64,000 nt of DNA from Raphanus sativus (taxonomy: Eukaryota; Streptophyta; Magnoliopsida; Brassicales; Brassicaceae): contig NC_079516.1 in the NCBI RefSeq assembly GCF_000801105.2, positions 30,107,643-30,171,642 of the forward strand. Direction: 5' to 3'. The position numbers were made by a program, and so were the translations under genes. Below the pieces are notes generated by a model. The model was not told where the DNA came from. It made no database searches and saw only the letters and a list, made by a program, of their open reading frames with translations. The stretch's first letter is position 1, and each line of letters begins with the position of its first letter. This document shows, one piece after another, positions 44,280 to 55,336 of this stretch.

Positions 44280-45380
44280 TCCTGCGATCATACAAAGATA
44301 TAAGGCTTGTCTATCGTTCCATACTACTCACAAAAATTCTACACAAAAATCCCCTAACAGGTGGCATTTTACAAATAATGAGAGATACACGGTTAAATAG
44401 GGATATCAAGTAGAACGAGTGTACCCGTACAGAGAAGGAATGCTACTCCTCTGAAGGCTTTCTTCTGGAAGTTTCACCGTCCACCTAATATGAAACATTT
44501 TTATGGCAACTGGTATTAGGATATATAGCGGTTAAGGAAAAATTAAGAGCAAAATAAAAACAAGGGGATACAATTTGTGCATGATGTGCGAGCACCTGAG
44601 AAATTCATAAATCATGTATTTTTTAATGTCCATCGTCGGTTCAGGTTTTGGCACTCTCATGAGTTCCTTCTAATCCAGACATCTTTCATACTCAATCACT
44701 TTTTGCGAACATTGATTATTTATTTTGGAGGTTTTCTCTAGAATTGGAAGATCATCAATTTGCATGGATTTTATGTTACATATGAAAAGGAAGAAACAAC
44801 AAAGTTTTTAGTAATTTGGACATTGATCATAAAGATACTTTTAAAATGGCAGAAAAGGAGTCTTTACTTTAGGATGAGTCGCAGATCTCACTTACACGGA
44901 GAATCGAGCAAACTCGATTACCAGTAGAAGCGATAGTACTAACTATCCCATGTCGATGATGTTTTACGGATGGATCATGGAAAAATTAAGATGTATATTC
45001 GGGACAAGAGCGAGTCAGTCGCCACTTAACTCGGAAATAGAGGCTCTTATTTGGGTAATAGAGTGTATGAGGAATCTCAGACAGTTTACTGTTACATTTG
45101 AAACAGATTGTTCTTATTTAGTGAAAAAGGTTTCGGAACCAGAAGAATAGCCAGTCTATGCAAGTTAACTAGAAGACATAAAGGTCTTAAAGAGAAGTTT
45201 CAACATCTCATAATTCATTCATATACCACGGATGTAGAATTCAAAGGCAGACATTTTTCTACGCAGTGCAAAGAAGCAATCATCGTTTGTTATCCATATA
45301 GATGTGAACTTATACGTTTGATTTCCAGAGTTTACATGATTCTGTTTATGTTTCTCATAAAAAAAATCTGGTTAAACTTA
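44280..45380 (+). pseudogene. L1-type LINE 3' end: zinc-finger and RNase H region
   Basis: Broken plus frames match the C-terminus of plant non-LTR reverse transcriptases. First comes the zf-RVT-like part (KAFFWKFHRPP near 44450, then Cys and His spaced, NHVFFNVH), then a Trp-rich linker (FAWILCYI near 44757). Next is an RNase H-like domain: FTDGSW near 44953 (first Asp), SQSPLNSEIEALIWVIECM (Glu) and FETDCSYLVK (Asp). Stops and shifts are frequent. The RT domain proper is missing upstream, where the D-type LTR ends at about 44206. 5'-truncated copies are normal for LINEs. No poly(A) tail with target duplication was identified. Confidence 0.68.
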
Positions 45381-46028
45381 TAAATTTGGAAACTAGCTTA
45401 TAGTCAAAGTGCATAATTTATTAGGTAATTTTCATAAATTTAATAGTTATGTCGAGTTTATATTAATTTATAAAGATTTCATGTTGACTTTATATATAGT
45501 TTATATGTTTTTCGACAAAAGCTATTTATGAAGTCCACAAAAACTAGTGGGCAAAAGTTTTAAGTTTTGTGGGAGAAAATAAATTATGGACTCCACAAAA
45601 TTACTCTTTCCAACTTACCAAATCTATCGGGCAAAAAAAACTAAAATAGAGACATAAATATTCTCTCTCATCCTAGGGTTTTTTGCAAAATTGACTCAAA
45701 ACTCAAAGTCAAACACAAAACTAATCTATGCTTTTTTGAATTTTTCTTTTGTCCTCTTCACCCCATAAGTTCACATTTTTCACGAAAATTCCATTAATTG
45801 TTTTTTTCTTTTTCTTTTCGAAAATGGCATTTTTACTCTCTCAACCTCATCATCTTCACGTATTTACAAGATTACCATTGCCATCAATACCCTAAGCACG
45901 ATGAACAACCAATTTGAAGCTCTTAATGTATCTCAAATCGATTTACACTCTCTTTTTCCCAATTGTTATGAACTAAAAACAACATCTCTTTCACTTTGTC
46001 TCCATATTCATCCAAAAAACTCAAGTTT
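44751..46028 (+). repeat. 1.28 kb block, first copy
   Basis: From GAAGATCATCAATTTGC to CAAAAAACTCAAGTTT. Near-identical to 55771-57050. It includes the LINE RNase H part and about 650 bp of AT-rich sequence with a short ORF (MNNQFEALNVSQIDLH at 45901) of unknown meaning. Confidence 0.85.
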
Positions 46029-46189
46029 TTGATTATAAATTTTTTTATGGTTGATAGAACCATTCAAGCTTATGATTCTTGGTGGGTTACCTTCGTTTGA
46101 GGTTCTATGGGGTTGGAGAAGACTTATGTGTGCTAAAGAAGTCATCTCGCTAATTTAAGGTATGAAGTTGAATTTCTTTTTCCAGATTT

Positions 46190-46345
46190 GTTCGCCAAGA
46201 AGACTTACCTGTAAGTCTTCTGGCTGTAGAAGACTTAACTGTAAGTTTTCTGGCTGTAGAAGACTTACCCGTAAGTCGTCTGGCTGTAGAAGACTTACCC
46301 GTAAGTCTTCTGGCTGTAGAAGACTTAAGGGTAAGTCTTCTGGTC
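46190..46345 (+). repeat. 30-bp palindromic minisatellite
   Basis: About five units of AGAAGACTTACCCGTAAGTCTTCTGGCTGT, each with an internal inverted repeat (GAAGACTTAC and GTAAGTCTTC). Basic Ser/Lys/Arg repeats on both strands are coding shadows. Confidence 0.82.
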
Positions 46346-46925
46346 AAACTGGATGACTTATTTGTAAGTCGTCCAGTTTTGTTTGTTAAAAAAAAAACTT
46401 CAGACGACTTACCAGTAAGTCGTCTAGGATAAACGGGTTAGTTTTGCATTTGACTGAATTGTGTCATATATTTAAGTAAGTCGTCTGGATGACTTAACTT
46501 AAGTCATCTGACTGGACGACTTTCAAGTAAGTCGTCTGACTAGACGACTTACAAGTAAGTCGTCTAGGAAAAATTAAATATTTAAGTTTAATTTTCCAAT
46601 TGCAAAACTAACCTGAGAAGACTTACTTGTAAGTCGTCTAGAAATAATAAAATATTGTGTTTTTTGTTTTCTCGGAGACGATTTACTTGTAAGTCGTCCA
46701 GGAAAAGTCAAATATCTGACACAATTCGGTCAAATGCAAAAATAACATGTTTATCTTTGACGACTTACTGGTAGGTCGTCTGGAGTTTTTTTTTAACAAA
46801 CAAAATTGGACGACTTACAAGTAAGTCGTCCCATTTAAAAGTCAATTGCAAAAATGACCTCTCTAGACGACTTACTTGTAAGTCTTCTAGATAACTTACT
46901 AGTAAGTCTTCCAGACTTATGTCTA
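46346..46925. repeat. Large foldback built from GACGACTTAC palindromes
   Basis: The left arm (about 46349-46475) and right arm (about 46700-46835) are inverted repeats. They share GTTTGTTAAAAAAAAA next to CAGACGACTTACC and, further in, TTGCATTTGAC next to GAATTGTGTCA. Many small GACGACTTAC/GTAAGTCGTC palindromes lie inside both arms and the loop. No ORF. Confidence 0.72.
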
Positions 46926-47640
46926 GTAAACTTTCATTTTCTCTAATAATATAAAGACTTTTTAACATTTTCTTATTAATTCATGTATATTAATCAATAT
47001 TGGGGATACTGAATGAAATTTATAACATAATTGGTGATATTTATGAGGTTACCAATATTCATGTTACTCAAAGTTTCTAGCTAATATGTTTTTAACTCAT
47101 ACATGTTTAATCTTTGTTAATGTGTTTTATTTTGAATTTTTGCAGATGGCGCGTTAGATACATGCATTATATGGAGAATAAAAGCATCCATATGTTGCGT
47201 ATAAAACAATACAAGTCTGAAGATTTAACAATTACAGAAGACTCACTAGTAAGTCGTCTGATAAGTTTTCTACAAAAAAGATTTACCAGACGACTTACTC
47301 GTAAGTCTTCTACAAAAAAAAACATTTTCAACACAAACTTGTAAAAAAATGTGATATGCTTTGACTAGTTACTATTGTTTTTTTCCATCTCTTAAGTATT
47401 TTTGTTATAGAAACCAATGATGATTATTGTTATGAGTTGGAACAATGGTTAAAGTGCTTCTTAAAATGTTGTATCAGTATGAGGCTACCAACATTCTTAT
47501 TTATTACATATATTACATCTTGGGAAACATTATTAATGATTTTACAAAAAAGTCACAATTAAGGGAGTACACATGCAAATCGCAAAACATACCACAAACA
47601 AACTATTATATATCATTTCTCTACAAAGACAAGCTTAGAC
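46926..47640. other. AT-rich segment of unknown origin
   Basis: Mostly AT-rich. TTTTTGCAG directly before ATGGCGCG at 47145 resembles a plant 3' splice site and start, but the following frame is short (47145-47155 ends in TAG). Two AGTCGTC-type palindromes occur at 47250-47310. Possibly a captured gene fragment; no family recognised. Confidence 0.4.
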
Positions 47641-47649
47641 TCCACTTAA

Positions 47650-47747
47650 TATGGAAGAAGACTTCTTCAGAAGACTTCCAGGAGGTCCAGACGACTTCCA
47701 GGACGTCCAGACGACTTCCATGAGGTCCAGACTTCTAGGAGGTCCAG
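47650..47747. repeat. GACGACTTCCAGGAGGTCCA minisatellite, left part
   Basis: Tandem units of about 20 bp (AGACGACTTCCAGGAGGTCC and variants). It is interrupted at 47748 by element H and continues at 55337. Confidence 0.82.
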
Positions 47748-49068
47748 TGATATCTTGCATATTTACATGTTTTTAGCTTTCATATCTTATGCATTTTGAT
47801 CATATAGCTTAGATCTTAGTGTCTTTAGGATCCATATTGCATTCATATGTCCCTATCAGGTGTTGGAGCATACTATGAGATGATGTGAAGTGTTTAAGAG
47901 TTCAAAGATCCAAAGGAGGTGAAGAATGAAGCTCAGCCAAGCAAGTACTCTCTTAGACTCGACTAGACCGGAATGTCGAGACCGGAATCACCATCCCGGG
48001 CGTGAAGAGGCAGGACCGGACTGTGAGGACCGGGAAGCACACCCCGGGCGTAAAGCCATGGACCGGAATGGAGGACCGTGGAGGAGAAGTCGGGCGTGAG
48101 GCAGGACCGGAATGGCTGGACCGGGGAGAGCATGCCGGGCGTGGAGGCTGAGACCGGAGTGGTCAGACCGTGGTGAGCATGCCGGGTGTGCAGGCTCAGA
48201 CCGGAGTGCAGGACCGGAATGCGCAACCCAGGCGTGAGGCAGTTTGGGTGAGAGAGTGGTTGAGGCTGGTTTTCTCAAACCGGTTCGGTTCGACCCAATT
48301 CGACCTTGGGTCATTTTAAACACTATTTTGAGGTTCTAATTAGCCTTATCCAAGGGGCACTCTAGTCTTTTATCCTATGTATCTTTCTTTACCCTAAACC
48401 TAAGTATAAATACTTTGTAATCTCCATTTTGGAGAGATTATCTTATTTTCTCTTAAGAATCACAAAACCTCTTTTGGGTGAAAGTTCTTCCCTTTTGTTC
48501 TTGTGTTCTTGAGTGTTTATAATTTCATTTCTTTCTTTCTTAAACATGATTAAGCTTGGAAACCTCATGGGTTCAAGAGTAATCATGGTGATTAGTGAGT
48601 AATCCACTTTTGGATTCATGGGTTAGGGAGATTAAGGGTGATTAGGCTTGATCTAAGGTGTTTAGGTGTAGATCCTTCTTAATCCTTGCTAGTAGAGTGT
48701 TTTTAATGCTTCTTTAGAGCTGGCCTCTCTAAAGTTGAGTTCTAGACATTTCCCACCCAGGAGGTGTTCGATGAAATGTCTGACCCAACTCTCCTAAGCT
48801 TTTAACATACTCTACCAAAGAGATTTGTTGTTAAAGGTGTTAAGATGGCTATTAGACTTGTCATTAATGATTGCTTCCTAAACATTCAACCAAAGAGATT
48901 TGATGCTTGAGTTTTGGAAGCAAATGAGCATTCATCTAGAGATAGAGTTTGTTTAGTCTTGTGTCTAGGTCTAAGTTAGATAGATTGATTGAAAGCTGAC
49001 ACCTTTAGATAAAGTTTGATCACCCAAGGTCTAAATCCCTTATCCCATGAGTCCTCTCATTCTCATCA
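47748..49068 (+). repeat. 5' LTR of element H, U5 end deleted
   Basis: TGATATCTTGCAT to CTCATTCTCATCA, 1321 bp. It ends 184 bp earlier than the 3' LTR; the lost part lies between short ATCA-type repeats at the corresponding sites. Its AGCATCA end is thus reduced to CATCA next to the primer site. Confidence 0.85.
47968..48240. repeat. GC-rich GACCGGAATG minisatellite in the LTR of H
   Basis: Imperfect units of about 28-36 bp containing GACCGGAATG and CCGGGCGTG, unlike the AT-rich surroundings. Repeated in the 3' LTR at about 54053-54325. Confidence 0.8.
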
Positions 49069-49071
49069 AAT

Positions 49072-49084
49072 TGGCGCCGTTGCC
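49072..49084 (+). promoter_or_regulatory. Primer-binding site of element H
   Basis: TGGCGCCGTTGCC, 13 bases complementary to the 3' end of tRNA-Asp, then diverging. It is shorter than in C and E. Confidence 0.78.
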
Positions 49085-49202
49085 AACTTCTAAGTTGATT
49101 TTGACATTGGGATTTAGTCACTTGCTTGAGACTAAGTCATTTTTTTTTCTTTTATTGTGATATTGGTTCTGCTTCTTTCTTTCCTTTTTGATTTTCAGGT
49201 GT

Positions 49203-51992
49203 ATGAACTTGAGGGGCAGAGGTTCATCAAGCCTAGTTCCAAGAGTTGACATAGCTGCACTTGAAAGAGAGATTGTAAGAAGGAGAAGAGGAGAAGAGCA
49301 ACAGGCTCAGGTTCAGAGGTTGGGATTTGATATGGAGAACTTGCCTCAAGATAGAGCTGCTCAAGATGGCAATGGTCAAGGAGCTGCACACCTTAGACCA
49401 CAACGCCAACCACAACACCCACAGCGCCAAGCTCGCGCCATTGGAGCCTATGATCAACCTCACATTAATGGTCATAGGTTGGGAATCAGAGCACCAGCTG
49501 TGGAGAACAACAATTTTGAGATCAAGTCAGGGCTGCTCAACACCATAGAGAACAACAAGTATCATGGCCTTGCTGCTGAGGATCCATTTGATCACTTGGA
49601 CAAGTTTGATAAGTATTGTGGCTTGTCCAAGACCAATGGTGTTTCTGAAGATGCCTTCAAGCTCAAGTTGTTCCCTTTTTCCTTGGGAGACAAAGCACAC
49701 CAGTGGGAGAAGACTCTTCCAAGTGACTCCATCACTACTTGGGATGAGTGCAAGAGGGCTTTCCTAGAGAAGTTTTTCTCCTCATCCAGGACAGCCAAGA
49801 TAAGGAACGAAATCTCTGGGTTTCAACAGAAGAATCTTGAGAGCTTTAGCGAAGCATGGGAGAGGTTCAAAGGCTACTGGTCTCAATGCCCACATCATGG
49901 CTTCAGCAAGGAGAGCTTACTTAGCACCTTCTATAGAGGAGCTCTACCACAGTGCAGAAACGGGCTTGATACTGCTAGCAATGGTTTCTTCTTGGGCAGG
50001 ACTGAGGAGGAAGCAGAAGAGCTGGTGGAGAACATGGCTAAGAGTGACTCAGTTTATAGTGAGGAGCATGATAGAGCCAACAGAGGTGATGATCAGCAGA
50101 CCAAGAGAGAGCTCAAGTCTTTGCAAGACAAGATGGACTTGATTCTCTCCACCCAAGCTAAGCAAGAGCAAATGAACTATGTGGGTGGTCCTAGTCAAGA
50201 AACACCTCCTAAGGTGAATGAAGTAGCTGGTTTGGAAGGGCAAGAGGAGTTGTGCTTCATCAACAACAATGGTACTTGGTACAGGAAGGAACCTAACTTT
50301 CAGTACAATAAATACCAGCCTAGGCAAAACACACCTCCTGGTTTTGGGAACAACAACAATCAGTCCACTCAAGCTCAAGGAAGCTCTTCTCAAGCTACAG
50401 CTCCTGACTCAAGTATGGAGTCAATGTTCAAGCAGATAATGGATGCTCAGTCTAGATTAGCAAAGGACATTGGCCATGAGTTCCAAACTGTGCACTCCAA
50501 GATTGATACTAGCTATACCGAGCTGAACAACAAGTTCCTAGTACTTGCCTCTCGCTTCAACGCTTTGGAGAGTCAGGTCGCCTCTATGCCATCATCTTCC
50601 AAGAGCCCAATGGGATTACTGCCAGGGAAACCAGATAAGAATCCCAAGGAGTCTTGCAATGTTGTCATCTCTACTACTTCTTCAAAGATTGAGCTGAGTG
50701 ATCATGAGAAAGAGGTGGATGAGATTGAAAGACTCTTGCATGGAACAGAGATTGTAGCAACAGCTGAAGCATATATGGTGGATAAGGCTATGGAAAGGGT
50801 TCAGGTACAAGTTGAAAGGAATGTTGAAGCAACAAATATGCAGAGAACTGAGCCTAGGGCTGAGAAACAAGTTGAGAAGAGGGCTGACCACAAGCTAAAA
50901 GCGGTCAAGCTAGAAGAAGCTCCTAAGGTTGAGCCACCACCATATGAGGTCCCACTCCCATTTCCACAAAGGGTCCTCACCAAAGCTCAGAAGAAGGTTA
51001 TCTCCAAGTTCAGGAAGGACCTAAGTGATGTTGGCATCAAGCTTCCAGAGATATCGGGTATACGTGAGGCTCATGTCCAAATGCTGCTCATCCAGGACAT
51101 TCTCACTCACAAAGAAGAAGTAGCAGAGCTCCTGAACATCTCAACACTGCAGCTTGACCCACCAGTCCCTCCAAAGTCTCTTCCTAAGCTTGGACACCAA
51201 GGGATGTTCACTTTACCTTGCTCCCTTGGTCAGCTCACTCTTAAAGATGCTCTTGTTGACTCTGGTGCTAGTGTGAATGTAATCTCAATGGAGATGGTGA
51301 AGAGTATAGGGATTGAGAGTATGGAACCAGACAAGTCTTCACTACAGTTTGGGGATTCCTCTTCTACAACCCCACTTGGTATCATTAAAGACTTCCCTTT
51401 GAAGATTGGAGCATGCACCATTTCCATTGACCTCACTGTCCTTAACATGGCGACTGGGAAGAGAGTTCCTTTGGTCTTGGGTACACCTTTCCTCACAACA
51501 GTTGGAGCTTGCATTGACTTTCCCAACAAAAAGGTCACCCTCATGAATGTGAACCAATCTGTCTCCTACCCATTACAACCTCCATTGGATGCTGGCTATT
51601 GTGGGACAATCACTTTTGGACAAGAAGCTGATAAGAAGCCCCAAGATGAAGTTGTTGTTTGTGAGACAAAAGGTCTCAATGGAGAGACTTCTACAGAGTT
51701 GTGTGTTGAGCACTTGGAAAGTGCTAAAAAGGAGGGGATGAGTGGAACCTCAAAGGCCACTCATGGCAAGAAGAAGTTGCTGCAAGAACCTCATCCTCTA
51801 CCTCTTGATATGCTCCCACACACTCTCATTCTCCATACAATGAAGCTCAAGGATGGTGTCATTGAGTATAAGCTCAAGTGTAAGGGCAAGTCAAGGCCAT
51901 TCTCAAGTGCAAAAGCCATCATCACCCCTCAGCTCCAAGATGATCCAGTCAAGCTTCAAGAGCTCCTCTCTCACGTCCACCATCACTCTTGA
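49203..51992 (+). CDS. Gag-aspartic protease polyprotein of element H, intact
   Basis: The first ATG (49203) follows a pyrimidine tract ending TTTTCAG; the 929-codon frame is unbroken to TGA at 51990-51992. Residues about 125-260 are the plant retrotransposon gag domain (DPFDHLDKFDKYCGLSKTNG, LKLFPFSLGDKAHQWE, TWDECKRAFLEKFF, ECPHHGF-like QCPHHGFSKESLLSTFYRG). A Gln/Asn-rich stretch and coiled coils follow. From about residue 655 comes the protease: LVDSGASVNVIS with the catalytic DSG at about 686-688, and VLGTPFLTTVGACID as the second hallmark. No CCHC knuckle, RT or integrase. It would form particles and process itself but needs RT and integrase from another Athila-type element. Confidence 0.88.
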   Translation: MNLRGRGSSSLVPRVDIAALEREIVRRRRGEEQQAQVQRLGFDMENLPQDRAAQDGNGQGAAHLRPQRQPQHPQRQARAIGAYDQPHINGHRLGIRAPAVENNNFEIKSGLLNTIENNKYHGLAAEDPFDHLDKFDKYCGLSKTNGVSEDAFKLKLFPFSLGDKAHQWEKTLPSDSITTWDECKRAFLEKFFSSSRTAKIRNEISGFQQKNLESFSEAWERFKGYWSQCPHHGFSKESLLSTFYRGALPQCRNGLDTASNGFFLGRTEEEAEELVENMAKSDSVYSEEHDRANRGDDQQTKRELKSLQDKMDLILSTQAKQEQMNYVGGPSQETPPKVNEVAGLEGQEELCFINNNGTWYRKEPNFQYNKYQPRQNTPPGFGNNNNQSTQAQGSSSQATAPDSSMESMFKQIMDAQSRLAKDIGHEFQTVHSKIDTSYTELNNKFLVLASRFNALESQVASMPSSSKSPMGLLPGKPDKNPKESCNVVISTTSSKIELSDHEKEVDEIERLLHGTEIVATAEAYMVDKAMERVQVQVERNVEATNMQRTEPRAEKQVEKRADHKLKAVKLEEAPKVEPPPYEVPLPFPQRVLTKAQKKVISKFRKDLSDVGIKLPEISGIREAHVQMLLIQDILTHKEEVAELLNISTLQLDPPVPPKSLPKLGHQGMFTLPCSLGQLTLKDALVDSGASVNVISMEMVKSIGIESMEPDKSSLQFGDSSSTTPLGIIKDFPLKIGACTISIDLTVLNMATGKRVPLVLGTPFLTTVGACIDFPNKKVTLMNVNQSVSYPLQPPLDAGYCGTITFGQEADKKPQDEVVVCETKGLNGETSTELCVEHLESAKKEGMSGTSKATHGKKKLLQEPHPLPLDMLPHTLILHTMKLKDGVIEYKLKCKGKSRPFSSAKAIITPQLQDDPVKLQELLSHVHHHS

Positions 51993-52271
51993 AGGTGGAA
52001 AGGACCCTCCTTCTCACTAGCAAAAAGAAGGTGGAAAGTCAAGCTAGAGACTTAAAACAAGCTCACTTGGGAGGAAGTCCCATGACTATCCTTGTACATA
52101 TTTCTTTTGGATTTTCAACTTCAAGACCCTTAGATGAAGGAAGGCGACCAAACTCTACTCCTTGGACAGAAATGCCTCACCCCACGCTCCATAGAGGTAC
52201 TCCTTCACCTTCCATTGTATATACCATTTTCATTTGCATTTAGATTTTATTTTGGTCACCTCTCTCCACTT

Positions 52272-52309
52272 TTCACACAAGAGACTGTGTGAATTAAGTG
52301 TGGGGGAGG
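52272..52309 (+). promoter_or_regulatory. Stem-loop plus internal polypurine tract of element H
   Basis: TTCACACA and TGTGTGAA form an eight-pair stem around AGAGAC (52272-52293), followed by TTAAGTGTGGGGGAGG. The sequence differs from B-E but the layout is the same, 280 bp after the ORF and 1.5 kb before the 3' LTR. Confidence 0.65.
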
Positions 52310-53832
52310 TGCAAGTTGCTGATGTTCTTGTGTTTCTTGTCATCTAGCATGCATTGTGTATAGTTATTGCATAGAAAACCCATAAAAATTTGAAATTTTT
52401 TGAAAAACACAAAAAGAAGCATTTAGTTGCATGATTTGCATTTAGGATTGAGTCTAGAAGCATTCATATAGGTTGCATTCATGCATAAGGGGATGATTTT
52501 ACCCTGTAAAGATGCTCATGCTAAGTTCTCATTTTGGCAACATTTGTAATCATGACAACTAGATTTAGCATTCTCTTGATAGCTTGTAGACTTTGTGCCT
52601 TGAATTCTCTTCTCAAAACTCATTGGATTGTTTGAAACTCTCTCTTTGAAGATGCTCCTGTCTTATTTAAACTTAATGTCTCTTGCTTATGGTCCTTTGT
52701 GTGCTGAGTCATGGCTTATACACACTTGAATTGTCTTATCCTTCTTGTCCAATCTTTTTGACAATTTCTAGTGGCACTCCACACCCTGAACCCAAAGCTT
52801 TCTTTCAAGCCTTCATTGTTTGTTGAGTGAGGTCTTTTTGGAAAGCTTTGCATGTGCATAATGTTGAGAGTATCGGGGTCGACAATGCTTAGTCTCCATT
52901 CTAGCTAGATTAGACACATCTTTGTCTAGCACTTAGGATTGGGTGGTGAGTGTTGTTGATTTTACCTTTGGGAGTATGGTTTGGTTAAGAAAGAGAAGAT
53001 TAGACTTTTAGAACTCTAAGAGTGATTATCTAGTCTCAAGGGATTGTAATTTGTGATCCTTAGCTCAAAGCATTAATGTCTAGGCCCCCAAATAAAAAAA
53101 AATAAATCTTAAAAAGTTTTAAAAATATGAAAATAAAAATATATATATATATATATGAAAAAAGGGGGCTAGCAAAGTTTAGAAAGAGCTAAGTTGAATC
53201 TAAAAGTGTAAATAAAAATAAAAATCCCTTGATTGACTCCATAAAAGAAAAGAGTTCTATTTAAAGAAGTGTTTTGAGTTCTTTGGGTTATCTTGGTGAG
53301 TGATGAGAGTTGGGTTTGGGCATTTGAATTTGAAGTTTGAACTTGTATATATATGGGGAAGGGTAGAACAATGGAGATTGAGCATTGTATGCATGAGTTG
53401 ATCCCTTTCTTAGATATATTATGTGCATTACCAAAGCTACTTTGTTTTGAGAGTAAACCACCCTTAAAGATTATTTTGAACTTCTTATTTCATCATTGAA
53501 CAAAAACATTTCCTTTCCAAACCAAATGACTTGGACCTTTTGACCATTTGCAGGATTTTCTATTAAGTTTGCTTAATGATTGTTAGAGAGTTGTTGGATT
53601 TGGGTTTGTGGAATCATGATGATGAGTGTAGAGATCAAAAGAGTTGAATAGGCCTAGAGAAGTTAGAGAAGAATGGAAGTTTTGCTCTAGCTAGTTGTTA
53701 TGATTATGCAAGATTGTTAAGATGAGAGCTAAGAAGAGCATCTTTTGGTTATGAAATCCCTGTTTTCAAGCCTCTCCTCCTTAGTTCTTGAAAGTTTACT
53801 TGAGGACAAGTAAAGGACTAGTGTGGGGGAGT
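52310..53832 (+). other. 3' noncoding region and polypurine tract of element H
   Basis: No meaningful ORF; includes an A-rich and AT dinucleotide stretch at 53090-53165. It ends in CTAGTGTGGGGGAGT just before the 3' LTR. Confidence 0.7.
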
Positions 53833-55336
53833 TGATATCTTGAATATTTACATGTTTTTAGCTTTCATATCTTATGCATTTTGATCATATAGCTTAGATC
53901 TTAGTGTCTTTAGGATCCATATTGCATTCATATGTCCCTATCAGGTGTTGGAGCATACTATGAGATGATGTGAAGCGTTTAAGAGTTCAAAGATCCAAAG
54001 GAGGTGAAGAATGAAGCTCAGCCAAGCAAGTACTCTCTTAGACTCGACTAGACCGGAATGTCGAGACCGGAATCACCATCCCGGGCGTGAAGAGGCAGGA
54101 CCGGACTGTGAGGACCGGGAAGCACACCCCGGGCGTAAAGCCATGGACCGGAATGGAGGACCGTGGAGGAGAAGACGGGCGTGAGGCAGGACCGGAATGG
54201 CTGGACCGGGGAGAGCATTCCGGGCGTGGAGGCTGAGACCGGAGTGGTCAGACCATGGTGAGAATGCCGGGCGTGCAGGCTCAGACCGGAGTGCAGGACC
54301 GGAATGCGCAACCCGGGCGTGAGGCAGTTTGGGTGAGAGAGTGGTTGAGGCTGGTTTTCTCAAACCGGTTCGGTTCGACCCAATTCGACCTTGGGTCATT
54401 TCAAACACTATTTTGAGGTTCTAATTAGCCTTATCAAAGGGGCACTCTAGTCTTTTATCCTATGTATCTTTCTTTACCCTAAACCTAAGTATAAATACTT
54501 TGTAATCTCCATTTTGGAGAGATTATCTTATTTTCTCTTAAGAATCACAAAACCTCTTTTGGGTGAAAGTTCTTCCCTTTTGTTCTTGTGTTCTTGAGTG
54601 TTTATAATTTCATTTCTTTCTTTCTTAAACATGATTAAGCTTGGAAACCTCATGGGTTCAAGAGTAATCATGGTGATTAGTGAGTAATCCACTTTTGGAT
54701 TCATGGGTTAGGGAGATTAAGGGTGATTAGGCTTGATCTAAGGTGTTTAGGTGTAGATCCTTCTTAATCCTTGCTAGTAGAGTGTTTTTAATGCTTCTTT
54801 AGAGCTGGCCTCTCTAAAGTTGAGTTCTAGACATTTCCCACCTACAAGGTGTTCGATGAAATGTCTGACCCAACTCTCCTAAGCTTTTAACATACTCTAC
54901 CAAAGAGATTTGTTGTTAAAGGTGTTAAGATGGCTATTAGACTTGTCATTAATGATTGCTTCCTAAACATTCAACCAAAGAGATTTGATGCTTGAGTTTT
55001 GGAAGCAAATGAGCATTCATCTAGAGATAGAGTTTGTTTAGTCTTGTGTCTAGGTCTAAGGTAGATAGATTGATTGAAAGCTGACACTTTTAGATAAAGT
55101 TTGATCACCCAAGGTCTAAATCCTTATCCCATGAGTCCTCTCATTCTCATAATCAAAGAAAGTCTTTTGCTTTATTGCATTTTATTATCATTCTTAGTTT
55201 AATATCATCTCTCTTAATGGTTGCACTTAGATTAGACAAGGTCTTGCATTCCCTTTGCTTTAGAATCACTTAGAATTGAATTGACATCTTTTATACTTCA
55301 ACATTTGATTAGGACCCTAGAAAAGTCCTAGCATCA
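53833..55336 (+). repeat. 3' LTR of element H, full length
   Basis: TGATATCTTGAAT to TCCTAGCATCA, 1504 bp. It holds the complete U5 end that the 5' LTR lost, and the second GC-rich minisatellite. Confidence 0.83.

Larger units (their letters stand above)
47748..55336 (+). mobile_element. Young non-autonomous Athila-like element H (gag-protease)
   Basis: 5' LTR 47748-49068, primer site, one intact gag-protease ORF, 1.8 kb of 3' noncoding sequence, polypurine tract and 3' LTR 53833-55336. No RT or integrase. TCCAG precedes it (47743-47747) and follows it (55337-55341), though TCCAG is common in the surrounding minisatellite. The LTRs differ at only about 15 places by eye over 1.3 kb, so insertion is recent compared with B-E. 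It belongs to a different subfamily from B-E (LTR start TGATATCTTG, no TCGATCGA heads). Confidence 0.88.

Noticed and set aside
46150..46356. Ser/Lys/Arg-repeat proteins on both strands
   Set aside because: Palindromic 30-bp repeat gives similar reading on both strands; no evidence of a gene.
47963..48323. Proline-rich ORFs in the LTRs of H (also 54048-54408)
   Set aside because: They arise from the GC-rich minisatellite and lie in LTR sequence; the frame has no recognisable domain.
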